Source of the DNA: Mycobacterium sp. NBC_00419
Lineage (GTDB): Bacteria; Actinomycetota; Actinomycetes; Mycobacteriales; Mycobacteriaceae
Length of the DNA stretch: 64,000 bases
Assembly: GCF_036023875.1 (NCBI RefSeq)
Contig: NZ_CP107931.1
Coordinates: 2,108,001 to 2,172,000, forward strand
Reading direction: 5' to 3'
Position numbers and translations under genes: made by a program. The notes under the pieces were generated by a model, which saw only the letters and a program-made list of their open reading frames with translations, was not told where the DNA came from and did no database searches. Shown here in pieces: positions 37,760-46,381 of this stretch (position 1 is the first letter of the stretch; each line of letters opens with the position of its first letter).

Positions 37760-38621
37760 CGGGCCGCTAGCCGGCTTCGGTGTCGTCGTCGCCGGTGGGT
37801 CACGCGGGATCGGCGCCGCCATCTCGGCCAAGCTCGCCGAGTGCGGTGCCGGTGTCGTGGTCAACGGCCGCGACACCGACGCCGTGGCCACCACCGTGGC
37901 GGCCATCACCGAAGCCGGCGGCCGGGCCGTCGCCCACGCCGGATCCGCCTCGGACGGTTCGGTGGCCGAACATCTCATCGCCCTGTGCGAGAACGAGTTC
38001 GGCGCGATCGATGCTCTGGTGAACTGCGCGGGGACCGCGGAGCCACCGGGTTCGTCGATCCTCGACGTGACACCCGAGCAGTTCCGCGACCTCATCGATG
38101 TACACCTGGGCACTGTGTTCGCCACCTGCCGGGCCGCCGCGCCGAAGATGGTCGCACGCGGCCGCGGATCGATCGTGAACACCAGTTCGTTCGCGTTCCT
38201 CGGCGACTACGGCGGTACCGGCTACCCGGCGGGTAAGGGTGCGGTGAACGCCCTGACCGTGGCGATCGCCGCCGAGCTGGCCGAGCACGGCGTGCGCGCC
38301 AATGTGGTGTGCCCGGGAGCCAAGACCCGGCTGTCCACCGGAGCCGAGTACGAGGAGCAGATCGCCACCCTCCGCCGGCGCGGCATGCTCGACGAGGTCA
38401 GCGCACAAGGGGCACTCGACGCCGCACCGCCGGAGTATGTGGCACCGATGTACGCCTATCTGTGCAGCGATCTAGCGGCCGCGGTGACGGGTCAGATCTT
38501 CATCGCCGCAGGCGGTTTCGTCGGCCGGTTCGACCGGCCGTCACCGAGCCTGCTGGGCTACCGCGACCACCACGACTCGCCGCCATGGTCGCTCGACGAG
38601 ATCGCCGCGATGCTCACCTGA
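37752..38621 (+). CDS. Short-chain dehydrogenase/reductase
   Basis: 289 residues; GTG start inside the previous gene. AGGSRGIGAAIS cofactor motif, NCAG, catalytic Ser in NTSS and YPAGK. Last gene of the rightward cluster. Its stop is inside a hairpin shared with the convergent glycosyltransferase gene. Confidence 0.88.
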   Translation: MSDGPLAGFGVVVAGGSRGIGAAISAKLAECGAGVVVNGRDTDAVATTVAAITEAGGRAVAHAGSASDGSVAEHLIALCENEFGAIDALVNCAGTAEPPGSSILDVTPEQFRDLIDVHLGTVFATCRAAAPKMVARGRGSIVNTSSFAFLGDYGGTGYPAGKGAVNALTVAIAAELAEHGVRANVVCPGAKTRLSTGAEYEEQIATLRRRGMLDEVSAQGALDAAPPEYVAPMYAYLCSDLAAAVTGQIFIAAGGFVGRFDRPSPSLLGYRDHHDSPPWSLDEIAAMLT

Positions 38622-38636
38622 CCTAGCGGGTCAGGT
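38616..38636. terminator. Bidirectional hairpin containing both stop codons
   Basis: ACCTGACC (38616-38623), loop TAGCG, GGTCAGGT (38629-38636): a perfect 8-bp stem. The SDR stop TGA (38619-38621) and the glycosyltransferase stop TAG (38623-38625, minus) both lie in it. No U-tract follows, as usual in mycobacteria. Confidence 0.65.
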
Positions 38637-40611
38637 CATAGATCTCCACGCGCCCCACCCGCATCGGGGTGAAATTGCGCTGAACCCATTGCTGGATCAG
38701 GGCATTGGTGTCGAGGTGACCCCATTTGTCCTCGTGGATCGGGTTGGTGATGATGAAGTAGTGGATCCGCTTGGACAGCGCCAACCGGAGGAACTGATCC
38801 GGTGCCGGGGCCGGGTCGGTGCCGTTGAATCCGCCGATCGGCATGACCGGGTGCCCGGTGGACAGCTGATAGCCTGCGGCACAGGTTGATCCGACGGTGG
38901 CCGCGACCCAGGTGTAGGCCTCGGCGTGCGCGTTGAGGAGTCCGACGATCTGCGGATCGGGCACACCGGAATCCAGCAGCGAGCAGCCCACCAGATGAGT
39001 GGTGGTGTGCCCCGGAACCCCGGCGGGCAGCAGAAAGCCGGGTCCCTTGGCGGCGGTGATCTCGGCACGCGCAGCAGGGCCGACACCCTTGGTCATCGCG
39101 GTCACGAAATGCGGCACCGGCCCGGCGATCGGCAGGGCACCGGAGTTGCCGTGCGCGACCGTCGTGACGCTGAAGGCGACGGGGCCGCCAAGGGCGACCA
39201 CGGCGGCCAGTGCCGGCATCACGTATCGCAGCACCGGCCGGCCGGTGCCCCGGGCGCCGCCCGCCAACCAGCACACCACGGCGACACCACCGGCGAGGAT
39301 CAGCCACCGCAGCCACGGAAGATAATCGGGGTACCCGGCGAGTGTCACGTACGCCGTGAGTGCGTTCAGTCCGGCGACGACTGCCAATGTGACTGCAGCC
39401 CAGCGCCTCTGACGGTTCTGCCAGCACACCGACGTGCCGATGCCGACGATCGCTGCGATCGACGGGGCCAGCGCCACGGTGTAGTACGGATGGAAGATTC
39501 CGGCCATGAAACTGAACACCGTCGCGGTGGTCACCATCCACAGCGTCCACACCAGGACCTCGGCGCGGGCAAGGTCGCGGCGGGGTGCACGGGCCCGCCA
39601 GATCAGCATCGCTGCCGCGAGAACAAGGGCGGCGGGCAGCAGCCATCCGATACCGCCGATCTGGGCCTGCTCGAAGAGCCGGCCGATGCCCGGCTGGCCC
39701 CACGGATGGGCCGCGGTTCGCCCGCCGAGGTGGATCGGCGAGCTCACGCCGAGCGCCCGGACGCTGCCGGGCTCGTCGCCGTTGAGGCGACCGATACCGT
39801 TGTAGCCCAACGTCAGTTCGAGGATGGAGTTGTGCTGCGTGCCACCGATCCACGGCCGGTCACCGGCTGGCCACAGCTCCACCAACAGCACCCACCACCC
39901 CGCCGCAACGACGGCCGCTCCCAGCGCGGCAACCAGGTGTCCGACCCGGATCAGCAGCGACCGCGGCCCGGCGCCCAGGTAGCCGATTGCCAACGCCGGC
40001 AACACCAGCGCGACTTCGAGTTGCTTGGTGAGATACCCCAGACCCACGCACCCGCCGCACAGCAGCAGCCAGCGCAACCGGCCGTCGTCGAGCGCACGCA
40101 GCATCGCCCATACGGCGGTGAGCATCAGCAGGACGAGCAGCGCGTCAGGGTTGTTGAAGCGGAAGATCGAGACGGCCACGGGCGTGAGCGCCAGCACCAG
40201 ACCGGCCGTCAGCCCGGCTGTCTCACCGAAGCGGCGGCGGACCGCATCCCACAGCAGCGCCACCGACGCGACACCCATCAACGCCTGCGGAACCAGGATG
40301 CTCCACGAGTTGAGCCCGAACGCGCGTACGGCCAGCGAAGGCAGCCACAGCGACAACGGTGGCTTGTCGACGGTGATCGAGTTCGCGGCATCCGACGACC
40401 CGAACAGAAAGGCCTTCCACGACACCGAACCGGCCTGCACTGCAGCCGAATAGAACGCATTGGCCCAACCGGAGCGGTCCAGGTCCCACACATAGAGCAC
40501 CGCGGTACCCGCCAGCAACAGCACCAGCGCCCACCGCTGCCAGGGCACCCGGGCACGCTCGACGGGCTCCTCGGCGTCCGTCAGGTGTGCCGGCTCGGCG
40601 GTGACGGTCAC
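38623..40611 (-). CDS. GT-C membrane glycosyltransferase (GT39/ArnT-like)
   Basis: 662 residues from a GTG that overlaps the GT2 stop (GTGA). About a dozen hydrophobic segments. The first loop has WDLDRSGWAN and later DKPPLSLWLPS, the acidic/lysine pattern of polyprenyl-phosphate-dependent mannosyl/arabinosyl transferases (PMT/ArnT fold). The C-terminal extracytoplasmic part (FLLPAGVPGHTTTHL ... GGFNGTDPAP) is soluble. The longer open frame to 41715 is shadow of the GT2 gene. Likely uses the lipid-linked sugar made by the neighbouring GT2-GtrA protein. Confidence 0.85.
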   Translation of the reverse strand: MTVTAEPAHLTDAEEPVERARVPWQRWALVLLLAGTAVLYVWDLDRSGWANAFYSAAVQAGSVSWKAFLFGSSDAANSITVDKPPLSLWLPSLAVRAFGLNSWSILVPQALMGVASVALLWDAVRRRFGETAGLTAGLVLALTPVAVSIFRFNNPDALLVLLMLTAVWAMLRALDDGRLRWLLLCGGCVGLGYLTKQLEVALVLPALAIGYLGAGPRSLLIRVGHLVAALGAAVVAAGWWVLLVELWPAGDRPWIGGTQHNSILELTLGYNGIGRLNGDEPGSVRALGVSSPIHLGGRTAAHPWGQPGIGRLFEQAQIGGIGWLLPAALVLAAAMLIWRARAPRRDLARAEVLVWTLWMVTTATVFSFMAGIFHPYYTVALAPSIAAIVGIGTSVCWQNRQRRWAAVTLAVVAGLNALTAYVTLAGYPDYLPWLRWLILAGGVAVVCWLAGGARGTGRPVLRYVMPALAAVVALGGPVAFSVTTVAHGNSGALPIAGPVPHFVTAMTKGVGPAARAEITAAKGPGFLLPAGVPGHTTTHLVGCSLLDSGVPDPQIVGLLNAHAEAYTWVAATVGSTCAAGYQLSTGHPVMPIGGFNGTDPAPAPDQFLRLALSKRIHYFIITNPIHEDKWGHLDTNALIQQWVQRNFTPMRVGRVEIYDLTR

Positions 40612-41837
40612 CGGGACCGCCCGAACACCTGACGCAAAGCCAGGAACCGGGCGACGGTCGCGATGAGGTTGGCGACCACGAGCACCGACAGTTCGACGAC
40701 CTTGTCCACGGTGGGGTCGAACCGATGCAGTAGGTATAGCGAGCCACTGGTGATCGCCAGCCCGAATCCGAACACCAGCAGCCCGTGCAGATGATGGCGG
40801 GCGGCACCGGCCCGGCCCCGGATGCCGAAGGTGAAGGCCCGGTTGGCGGCGGTGTTGACCAGGGCCGTCAGCAGCAGCGCCGTGAGGTTGGCGGCTTGGG
40901 CCTTGAGCTCTTCGTGCAGCGAAAGATACAGCAGCGCATAGGCGATGGTGCTGGCGATGCCGATCAGTCCGAACCGCAGCAGCTGGCCGACCATGCCTCG
41001 GGGCACCCCGGGCACCAGGGGTTCGCGGCCCAGCGCATGCTGCAGCTCGCGCAGCGGCAGCGCACCGCAGGCCAACGCACGCCCGACCCGCCAACAGCCG
41101 CGGAGGTCTTCGACCGCCGTGCCCACGATGTCCACCCGGGAGTCCGCATCGTCCACCCAGTCGACGGGCACCTCGTGGATGCGCAGCCCGGCGCGCTCGG
41201 CGATCACCAGCAGTTCGGTGTCGAAGAACCAGCCGGTGTCGACCACCAGCGGCAGCAGCCGGCGCGCGACCTCGGAGCGCATGGCTTTGAACCCGCACTG
41301 GGCGTCGGAGAACCGGGCGCCCAAAGCCCCGCGGAGCAGCAAGTTGTATCCGCGGGAGATGAATTCGCGTTTGATGCCGCGCACCACCCGTGACGAAGCC
41401 GCCAGCCGCGAGCCGATCGCGATGTCGGAGTGGCCGGAGACCAGCGGTGCCACCAACGGCATCAGTGCCGACAGATCCGTTGACAGGTCGACGTCCATGT
41501 ACGCCACCACATCGGCTGGCGAGGACTGCCACGCCGCCGCCAGCGCACCACCGCGTCCTTTGGCGTCCAGGTGCAGCACGGCGACATCGGCAAGCTCGGC
41601 GGCCAGTCGATGCGCCACCGCCAGGGTGGAGTCGGTACTTGCGTTGTCCGCGATGAGAATTCGCGCCCGGTAGGGCACCTGGGCGGCCAGGTAGTCGTGC
41701 AACCGGTGCACGCATGCCGGCAGATCGTGTTCCTCGTTGTAGACGGGGATGACGATATCGAGGACGTAGTGGACGGATTCGCCCCCTGCGGGGCGGTTTT
41801 GAGCAGTCGTCAACTCACCCGGCAGGGTGTCGGTCAT
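40608..41837 (-). CDS. Polyprenyl-phosphate GT2 glycosyltransferase fused to GtrA domain
   Basis: 409 residues. N-terminal DPM1-like GT2 domain: [34 protein letters not shown] (DxD), [25 protein letters not shown]-terminal GtrA-type four-helix membrane domain ([20 protein letters not shown] ... NRAFTFG). The first makes polyprenyl-phosphate-linked sugar and the second is associated with flipping it. The ATG at 41837 was chosen as the first before the domain; a Met 15 codons earlier is also possible. Coupled to the GT-C enzyme. Confidence 0.88.
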   Translation of the reverse strand: MTDTLPGELTTAQNRPAGGESVHYVLDIVIPVYNEEHDLPACVHRLHDYLAAQVPYRARILIADNASTDSTLAVAHRLAAELADVAVLHLDAKGRGGALAAAWQSSPADVVAYMDVDLSTDLSALMPLVAPLVSGHSDIAIGSRLAASSRVVRGIKREFISRGYNLLLRGALGARFSDAQCGFKAMRSEVARRLLPLVVDTGWFFDTELLVIAERAGLRIHEVPVDWVDDADSRVDIVGTAVEDLRGCWRVGRALACGALPLRELQHALGREPLVPGVPRGMVGQLLRFGLIGIASTIAYALLYLSLHEELKAQAANLTALLLTALVNTAANRAFTFGIRGRAGAARHHLHGLLVFGFGLAITSGSLYLLHRFDPTVDKVVELSVLVVANLIATVARFLALRQVFGRSR

Positions 41838-41941
41838 GTCGACGATGCTGTCGCCCCCAGCTGCCACCACACTGGGCCCCATCTGAGGACTTGCTGTGAG
41901 CCAGCCGTGCGCTCCCCGGCAGACACCTCGGTGCTCTCTCC

Positions 41942-41947
41942 TATGCT
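41942..41947 (+). promoter_or_regulatory. -10 element TATGCT for the HIT gene
   Basis: TATGCT (TANNNT) ends 8 nt before the ATG at 41955, so transcription would begin at or beside the start codon: probably a leaderless mRNA. No Shine-Dalgarno sequence is visible, which agrees. Confidence 0.45.
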
Positions 41948-41954
41948 GGGCGCC

Positions 41955-42359
41955 ATGGCGTCGGTCTTCAGCATGATCATCAACCGCGAACTGCCCGGAC
42001 GTTTCGTCTACGAGGACGACGACGTCGTCGCCTTCCTGACGATCGAACCGATGACCCACGGGCACACCCTGGTGGTGCCGCGCGCCGAGGTCGACCAGTG
42101 GCAGGACCTCGAACCGGCCGTATTCAACTCGGTGATGGCGGTGTCGCAGAAGATCGGCAAGGCCGTGTGCTCAGCCTTCGGAGCGCAGCGCGCCGGGCTG
42201 ATCATCGCCGGCCTGGAAGTGCCGCACCTGCACGTGCACGTGTTCCCCGCCCGTGACCTCGCCGACTTCGGGTTCGCCCACGTCGACCGCAATCCGTCGC
42301 CGGAGTCGCTGGACGAGGCGCAGGCCAGGATCAAGGCGGCACTCGCCGAACTGGGTTAG
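41955..42359 (+). CDS. HIT-family nucleotide hydrolase
   Basis: 134 residues. The histidine triad reads HLHVHVF near residue 97, preceded by [13 protein letters not shown] proteins hydrolyse nucleoside phosphoramidates or dinucleoside polyphosphates. The ATG at 41955 starts [21 protein letters not shown] and gives the family length; ATG 41943 is in frame but lies on the -10 element. Corresponds to Rv0759c. Confidence 0.92.
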   Translation: MASVFSMIINRELPGRFVYEDDDVVAFLTIEPMTHGHTLVVPRAEVDQWQDLEPAVFNSVMAVSQKIGKAVCSAFGAQRAGLIIAGLEVPHLHVHVFPARDLADFGFAHVDRNPSPESLDEAQARIKAALAELG

Positions 42360-42363
42360 CTCC

Positions 42364-43797
42364 TCACCCGATCGGTGCGGGTACGTCGGCGATACGCGGC
42401 AGACTCACCCGGAAGCAACAACCCTGGCCGGGGGCGGTGGTCACGGTGACCCGGCCGCCGTGGGCGTACACCAGCGAGTCGACGATCGACAGGCCCAGCC
42501 CGGTGCCACCGCTGGCCCGGGCGCGCGATGAGTCGGTGCGGTAGAACCGCTCGAAGACCCGCTGAGCGTCCTCCTGCGTCATACCGGGGCCCTCGTCGGC
42601 GACCTCGAGCACCGCATCGTCGTCGGCGGTACCGACCCGCACGGTGATCCGCGCCGACTCGGGAGTGTGCTGCAGGGCGTTGGCCATCAGGTTGCCCAGA
42701 ACCTGGCGCAGCCGGGCCTCGTCGCCGAGCACCTCCGGTATGCCGGGGCCGTCGAAGACCTCCATCGTGATGGTGCGCTTTGGGGCGATGGACTGCGCGT
42801 CGTGCACGGCGTCGCTGGCCAGTGCCAGCAGATCGACGCGGCGGCGTTCCAGCGGCCGCTGGGCATCCAGGCGTGCCAGCAGCAACAGATCGTCGACGAG
42901 CAGACCCATCCGGCGGGATTCACTTTCGATCCGCGACATCAGCATCTCGACGTCCTTGGCCGCGCCCTGGCGGTACAGCTCGGCAAAGCCACGGATCGTG
43001 GTCAGCGGTGTGCGCAACTCGTGACTGGCGTCGGTGATGAACCGCCGCATCCGTTCCTCGGACATGCGTGCGTGGTCGGCCGAGGCCGCCGAGGACGCCA
43101 TCGCGCTCTGGATCTGAGCCAGCATGCCGTTGAGCGCCAACGACAGCCGGCCAACTTCGGTTCGCGGATCCCGTTCTGGCACACGGCGATCCAGCTCTCC
43201 GGCGGCGATCGCCGCGGCAGTACGCTCGACCTCCACCAGCGGACGCAGGCTGCGGTGCACCACCCAGTAGCCCACCACGCCGAGAATCACCAGCACAGCC
43301 GTGCCGATGGCGACCTGTGACCAGGCCAGCGAACGGACGGTGGACTGCACGTCGGACAGGTCGATCGCGACGGTGGTCAGCTCGCCGCTGGGCCCGCGAA
43401 CGGACACCGCGCGCCACTGCACTGCCGAGCCGTCCAGCGAGCCGATGGTCACCGGAACGGGCCCGACGTTGTTGTCGTCGGGCAGTGCGGGTTCGGCGTC
43501 ACGGTCGTTGACGGCCATCCACACGTTGCCGTCGGCGTCGACGCCGCGGACGTAGAAGTTCGACGGCGGGCGAGCCGGGTTGGGGCCTTCGTCGGGGGGC
43601 GGCATGTTGCGCCGCGGGGCCTGTGCCCAGCCGCGGGAGGCGTCGATCAGCGTCTGGTCGGCGCGGTCGATGAGGTCGTGACGCAACGTGGAGGTGACCG
43701 CGACGCCGGAGGCCAACAATCCGAGGCCGACCAACAGCAGCATCGCCGCGACCAGGCTGACCCTCAGTGGCAGCGCTCGGCGATAGGCGGACGGCAT
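42364..43797 (-). CDS. phoR: Sensor histidine kinase PhoR
   Basis: 477 residues. Two membrane helices (about 13-33 and 160-180) flank a sensor domain; HAMP segment follows; phospho-acceptor His259 in ITDASHELRTPLTTIRGF; N-box NLMANALQHT, G1 EVADEGPGM, G2 GGTGLGLSIV. Partner of PhoP just upstream, controlling envelope lipids, acid response and virulence-related genes in mycobacteria. It lies 38 nt after phoP. The frame upstream of the ATG is shadow. Confidence 0.94.
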   Translation of the reverse strand: MPSAYRRALPLRVSLVAAMLLLVGLGLLASGVAVTSTLRHDLIDRADQTLIDASRGWAQAPRRNMPPPDEGPNPARPPSNFYVRGVDADGNVWMAVNDRDAEPALPDDNNVGPVPVTIGSLDGSAVQWRAVSVRGPSGELTTVAIDLSDVQSTVRSLAWSQVAIGTAVLVILGVVGYWVVHRSLRPLVEVERTAAAIAAGELDRRVPERDPRTEVGRLSLALNGMLAQIQSAMASSAASADHARMSEERMRRFITDASHELRTPLTTIRGFAELYRQGAAKDVEMLMSRIESESRRMGLLVDDLLLLARLDAQRPLERRRVDLLALASDAVHDAQSIAPKRTITMEVFDGPGIPEVLGDEARLRQVLGNLMANALQHTPESARITVRVGTADDDAVLEVADEGPGMTQEDAQRVFERFYRTDSSRARASGGTGLGLSIVDSLVYAHGGRVTVTTAPGQGCCFRVSLPRIADVPAPIG

Positions 43798-43835
43798 CGT
43801 CGTATTGTCGGCGCGCGGTAGCGCGCTGCGCCGGA

Positions 43836-44555
43836 TTATCGCGGCTCCCGCAGGACGTATCCCACGCCACGCAGCGTGTGCAGCAGCCGCTTGTCGCCGG
43901 TGTCGATCTTGCGGCGCAGGTAGGACACGTAAGACTCGACGACGTTGACGTCGCCACCGAAGTCGTAGCGCCAGACGTGGTCGAGAATCTTCGGCTTGCT
44001 CAACACGGTGCCGGCGTTGATGACGAAGTAGCGCAGCAAGGTGAACTCGGTCGGCGACAGCGAGACGGGTTCGCCGGCCTTCCACACCTCGTGGGTGTCC
44101 TCGTCGAGTTCGATGTCGGCGAACACCAGCCGGGAGTTTCGCGGCTCCTCCACACCCTTGCCTGCCCGGCGCAGGATGACCCGCAACCGGGCGACGACCT
44201 CTTCGAGGCTGAAGGGCTTGGTGACGTAATCGTCGCCGCCGAGGGTGAGCCCGGCGATCTTGTCCTGCAGGCTGTCGCGTGCAGTGAGAAACAGCGCCGG
44301 TGCGTCGATGCCGTCGGCCCGCAGTCGCCGCAGCACACCGAAGCCGTCCATGCCGGGCATCATCACGTCGAGGATCACCGCGTCGGGGCGGACCTCTCGC
44401 GCGCGGTCCAGCGCGGCGGGCCCGCTGGAGGCGGTGTGGACCTCGAAGCCCTGGAACTTCAGGCTCACCGAGAGCAGTTCGACGATGTTCGTCTCGTCGT
44501 CGACTACGAGGACTCGTGCCTCGGGCTTGCTGTCAGGTAATGCGGGAGCGGCCAT
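43836..44555 (-). CDS. phoP: Response regulator PhoP
   Basis: 239 residues, OmpR family. Receiver with phospho-acceptor Asp63 in DAVILDVMMPGMDG and Lys in VTKPFSL; winged-helix DNA-binding domain with WKAGEPVSLSPTEFTLLRYF and WRYDFGGDVNVVESYVSYLR, almost identical to M. tuberculosis PhoP from memory. A PhoP box 45 nt upstream indicates autoregulation. A good SD (AGGAGG) lies 7 nt or so before the ATG. Confidence 0.96.
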   Translation of the reverse strand: MAAPALPDSKPEARVLVVDDETNIVELLSVSLKFQGFEVHTASSGPAALDRAREVRPDAVILDVMMPGMDGFGVLRRLRADGIDAPALFLTARDSLQDKIAGLTLGGDDYVTKPFSLEEVVARLRVILRRAGKGVEEPRNSRLVFADIELDEDTHEVWKAGEPVSLSPTEFTLLRYFVINAGTVLSKPKILDHVWRYDFGGDVNVVESYVSYLRRKIDTGDKRLLHTLRGVGYVLREPR

Positions 44556-44599
44556 GCTGTCAATTTCCTCCTACGATGATGAATTCAAGCTGCCAGGGC

Positions 44600-44617
44600 A
44601 CTGTGAGCTTCCTGTGA
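44600..44617 (-). promoter_or_regulatory. PhoP box (7-4-7 direct repeat) upstream of phoP
   Basis: On the phoP strand it reads TCACAGG-AAGC-TCACAGT, two 7-bp direct repeats with a 4-bp spacer, the described PhoP-binding pattern (TCACAGC-N4-TCACAGC). It is 45 nt upstream of phoP and 66 nt from the divergent repeat-protein gene, so it could serve both. Confidence 0.75.
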
Positions 44618-44670
44618 GTCGTGTCGCGGGCACTTCCGCGATACCGCCGGTAACGCCATCCGGACGCCCA

Positions 44671-44676
44671 TACACT
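44671..44676 (+). promoter_or_regulatory. -10 element TACACT for the decamer-repeat protein
   Basis: TACACT fits TANNNT and ends 7 nt before the ATG at 44683, so transcription starts at the codon: probable leaderless mRNA. No Shine-Dalgarno sequence is seen. Confidence 0.45.
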
Positions 44677-44682
44677 TGCCTG

Positions 44683-45426
44683 ATGGACCTGGCGAAGGCG
44701 CTGGTTGGGATGGCTACCACTCCGGTTCGGGTCGGCCTGGCCGCCGCGGAGGCCGGGCTGGACGTCGCCAGGGCCGGCCTTGACCTCACCAGACGCACTC
44801 TGGGCGAGGCGGGCATGCCGGCCTCCCCGAACTCGGTGGCCCAGATGTTCGGGCTCGAGGACGCGGTGTCCCGCGCCAACAAGATCGCGCAGCTGCTCGA
44901 TGACGACGCTCCCCTGGGTCGCGCCCTGGCACCCGACGGTCCGTTAGACCGGCTGATGCGCCCGGGCGGGCTGATCGACCGGATCACGGCCCCGGACGGT
45001 GTCCTGGACCGGTTGACCGCCGAGGGCGGTGGCCTCGAGCGGGCGCTGGCGCCCGGCGGCCTGGTGGACCAGCTTCTCGACGAGGACGGCCTGTTCGAGC
45101 GGGTGCTGGGCGAGGAGGGGTTGGCCGACCGGCTGCTGGCCGAGGACGGGCTCATCGACAAGCTGACCGCCCGCAACGGGCCGCTGGAGCAGCTGGCCGA
45201 CGTCGCCGACACCCTCAACCGGCTGACCCCCGGACTGGAGGCGCTGGCGCCGACCATCGAGACGCTGCGCGAGGCGGTGACCACGCTGAGCCTGGTGGTC
45301 AACCCGTTGAGCAACATCGCCGATCGGATCCCGATCCCGGGTCGCCGGCGCTATAGCCCGCCGCGCCCGGTGTCCTCAGAACGCGTCCGCAGCGACCGCT
45401 TGGTCCACGACGACGACGAGTCGTGA
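44683..45426 (+). CDS. Protein with eleven tandem 10-residue repeats, divergent from phoP
   Basis: 247 residues. Residues 1-70 are Ala/Leu-rich and helical. Residues 71-180 form eleven consecutive decamers without insertion or deletion, each roughly L-x-x-x-D-G-x-L-D-R (for example LMRPGGLIDR, ITAPDGVLDR, LLAEDGLIDK). The C-terminal 67 residues have a helical segment and a basic-acidic tail (HDDDES). No signal peptide or membrane helix. I do not recognise the function; location matches Rv0756c, also uncharacterised as far as I know. Start is the ATG just after a -10 element. Confidence 0.8.
   Translation: MDLAKALVGMATTPVRVGLAAAEAGLDVARAGLDLTRRTLGEAGMPASPNSVAQMFGLEDAVSRANKIAQLLDDDAPLGRALAPDGPLDRLMRPGGLIDRITAPDGVLDRLTAEGGGLERALAPGGLVDQLLDEDGLFERVLGEEGLADRLLAEDGLIDKLTARNGPLEQLADVADTLNRLTPGLEALAPTIETLREAVTTLSLVVNPLSNIADRIPIPGRRRYSPPRPVSSERVRSDRLVHDDDES
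44893..45222 (+). repeat. Eleven 30-bp coding repeats (10-residue units)
   Basis: Eleven in-phase 30-nt units encode the decamers; the consensus is hydrophobic-x3-D/G-G-x-L/I-D/E-R/K/Q. The DNA units have diverged, so this is an old protein repeat and not a variable-number tandem repeat. Confidence 0.8.
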
Positions 45427-45450
45427 CCCGATAGTCTGTTAGGCGGCGCG

Positions 45451-45465
45451 GGGCCAACTGGGCCC
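45451..45465 (+). terminator. Hairpin GGGCC-AACTG-GGCCC between gene and tRNA
   Basis: A 5-bp GC stem with partly paired flanks, 25 nt after the repeat-protein stop and 5 nt before the tRNA. It may end the upstream message or help tRNA processing. Confidence 0.4.
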
Positions 45466-45470
45466 GCCAC

Positions 45471-45542
45471 GCCTCCTTAGCTCAGTGGTAGAGCAACGCT
45501 CTTGTAAAGCGTAGGTCGTCAGTTCAATCCTGACAGGGGGCT
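45471..45542 (+). tRNA. tRNA-Thr, anticodon TGT
   Basis: Full cloverleaf: acceptor GCCTCCT/AGGGGGC, D-arm GCTC...GAGC, anticodon stem ACGCT/AGCGT with loop CTTGTAA (anticodon 45503-45505, TGT, reads ACA), T-arm GTCAG/CTGAC with TTCAATC. Discriminator U; CCA not encoded. A hairpin (45451-45465) separates it from the upstream gene and TAGTCT (45432-45437) could be its -10. Its 3' half overlaps the end of an SDR gene on the other strand by 19 nt. Confidence 0.95.
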
Positions 45543-46381
45543 CCGACCTCCAGCAGTTTCCGGCCGTCAAGTGTGCGGACCGCACGGCCGAGCTTCTCCA
45601 GAAGCGGCAGCGATTTGTACACACCACCGTTGAGGCCGTCGCGGTGACTGGTGCACAGCGCCAGTGCGGCCTCGGCCATCGCCTCAACCGGTTCGAGCAC
45701 GCCTTCCGCGGCTACGGCGTCGCGCGCGATCGTCGCCTTGACCCCTTCGGTGAGCACAGCCTTGCGCGGCGCCAGCGCATTGACCACGATCGAGTCCGCG
45801 TAATACTCCGACGCAAGCCCCTCGCTGAGGCGATTCAGTGCCGCCTTCGAGGGTCCGTAGGCAGTGCCCTGCAGGTGATAGATCGGATCGGGCGGGGGTG
45901 TCGTCGGGATATCCCCGGACAGCGAGGTGAGGTTCAGGATGGTGCCCCCGCCCCGCTCCTGCATCGCCGGAATCACCCTCTGACAGAGGTCGAATGGGGC
46001 GACGAAGTTGATCGTCATGATCAGCCCCAGCCGTTTCTCGGAGATGGTGGTGAACGGGGCGAACAGCGACGTGGCCGCGTTGTTGACCAGGACGTCGACG
46101 GGCCCCAGCTCGGCAACGACACGTTCGTGCATCTCGGCCCGCGACTCCGGGGAGGTGAGGTCCACCCGATAGGCCGCCGCGCGTCCGCCGGCCGCCTCGA
46201 TCTGAGCGACCGTCTGCGCAAGTGTGCCCCCCACATCGCCCTGCGCGGGCTCGTCCAGACTGCGCGCGGCGACGGCGACGGTGGCGCCCTCGGCGGCGAA
46301 CCTCCTGGCGATGGCGGCCCCGATCCCCCGGCTCGCACCGGTCACCAGGGCCACCTTGCCCGAAAGCGGTTGTGCCGGCAC
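45524..46381 (-). CDS. Short-chain dehydrogenase/reductase ending inside tRNA-Thr (antisense)
   Basis: 285 residues; GTG overlaps the previous stop by one base. GASRGIGAAIARRF, NNAAT, catalytic YGPSK. C-terminal segment GGVYKSLPLLEKLGRAVRTLDGRK is longer than in many SDRs. The last six codons and the TGA are made of the complement of the tRNA T-arm. End of a five-gene minus operon, 50431 to 45524. Upstream frame to 46807 is shadow. Confidence 0.85.
   Translation of the reverse strand: MPAQPLSGKVALVTGASRGIGAAIARRFAAEGATVAVAARSLDEPAQGDVGGTLAQTVAQIEAAGGRAAAYRVDLTSPESRAEMHERVVAELGPVDVLVNNAATSLFAPFTTISEKRLGLIMTINFVAPFDLCQRVIPAMQERGGGTILNLTSLSGDIPTTPPPDPIYHLQGTAYGPSKAALNRLSEGLASEYYADSIVVNALAPRKAVLTEGVKATIARDAVAAEGVLEPVEAMAEAALALCTSHRDGLNGGVYKSLPLLEKLGRAVRTLDGRKLLEVGAPCQD

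Noticed and set aside
38623..41715. A 1030-codon open frame on the minus strand
   Set aside because: Only the part from 40611 has membrane-protein sequence; the rest is arginine-rich shadow of the GT2-GtrA gene, and GTGA coupling marks the real start.
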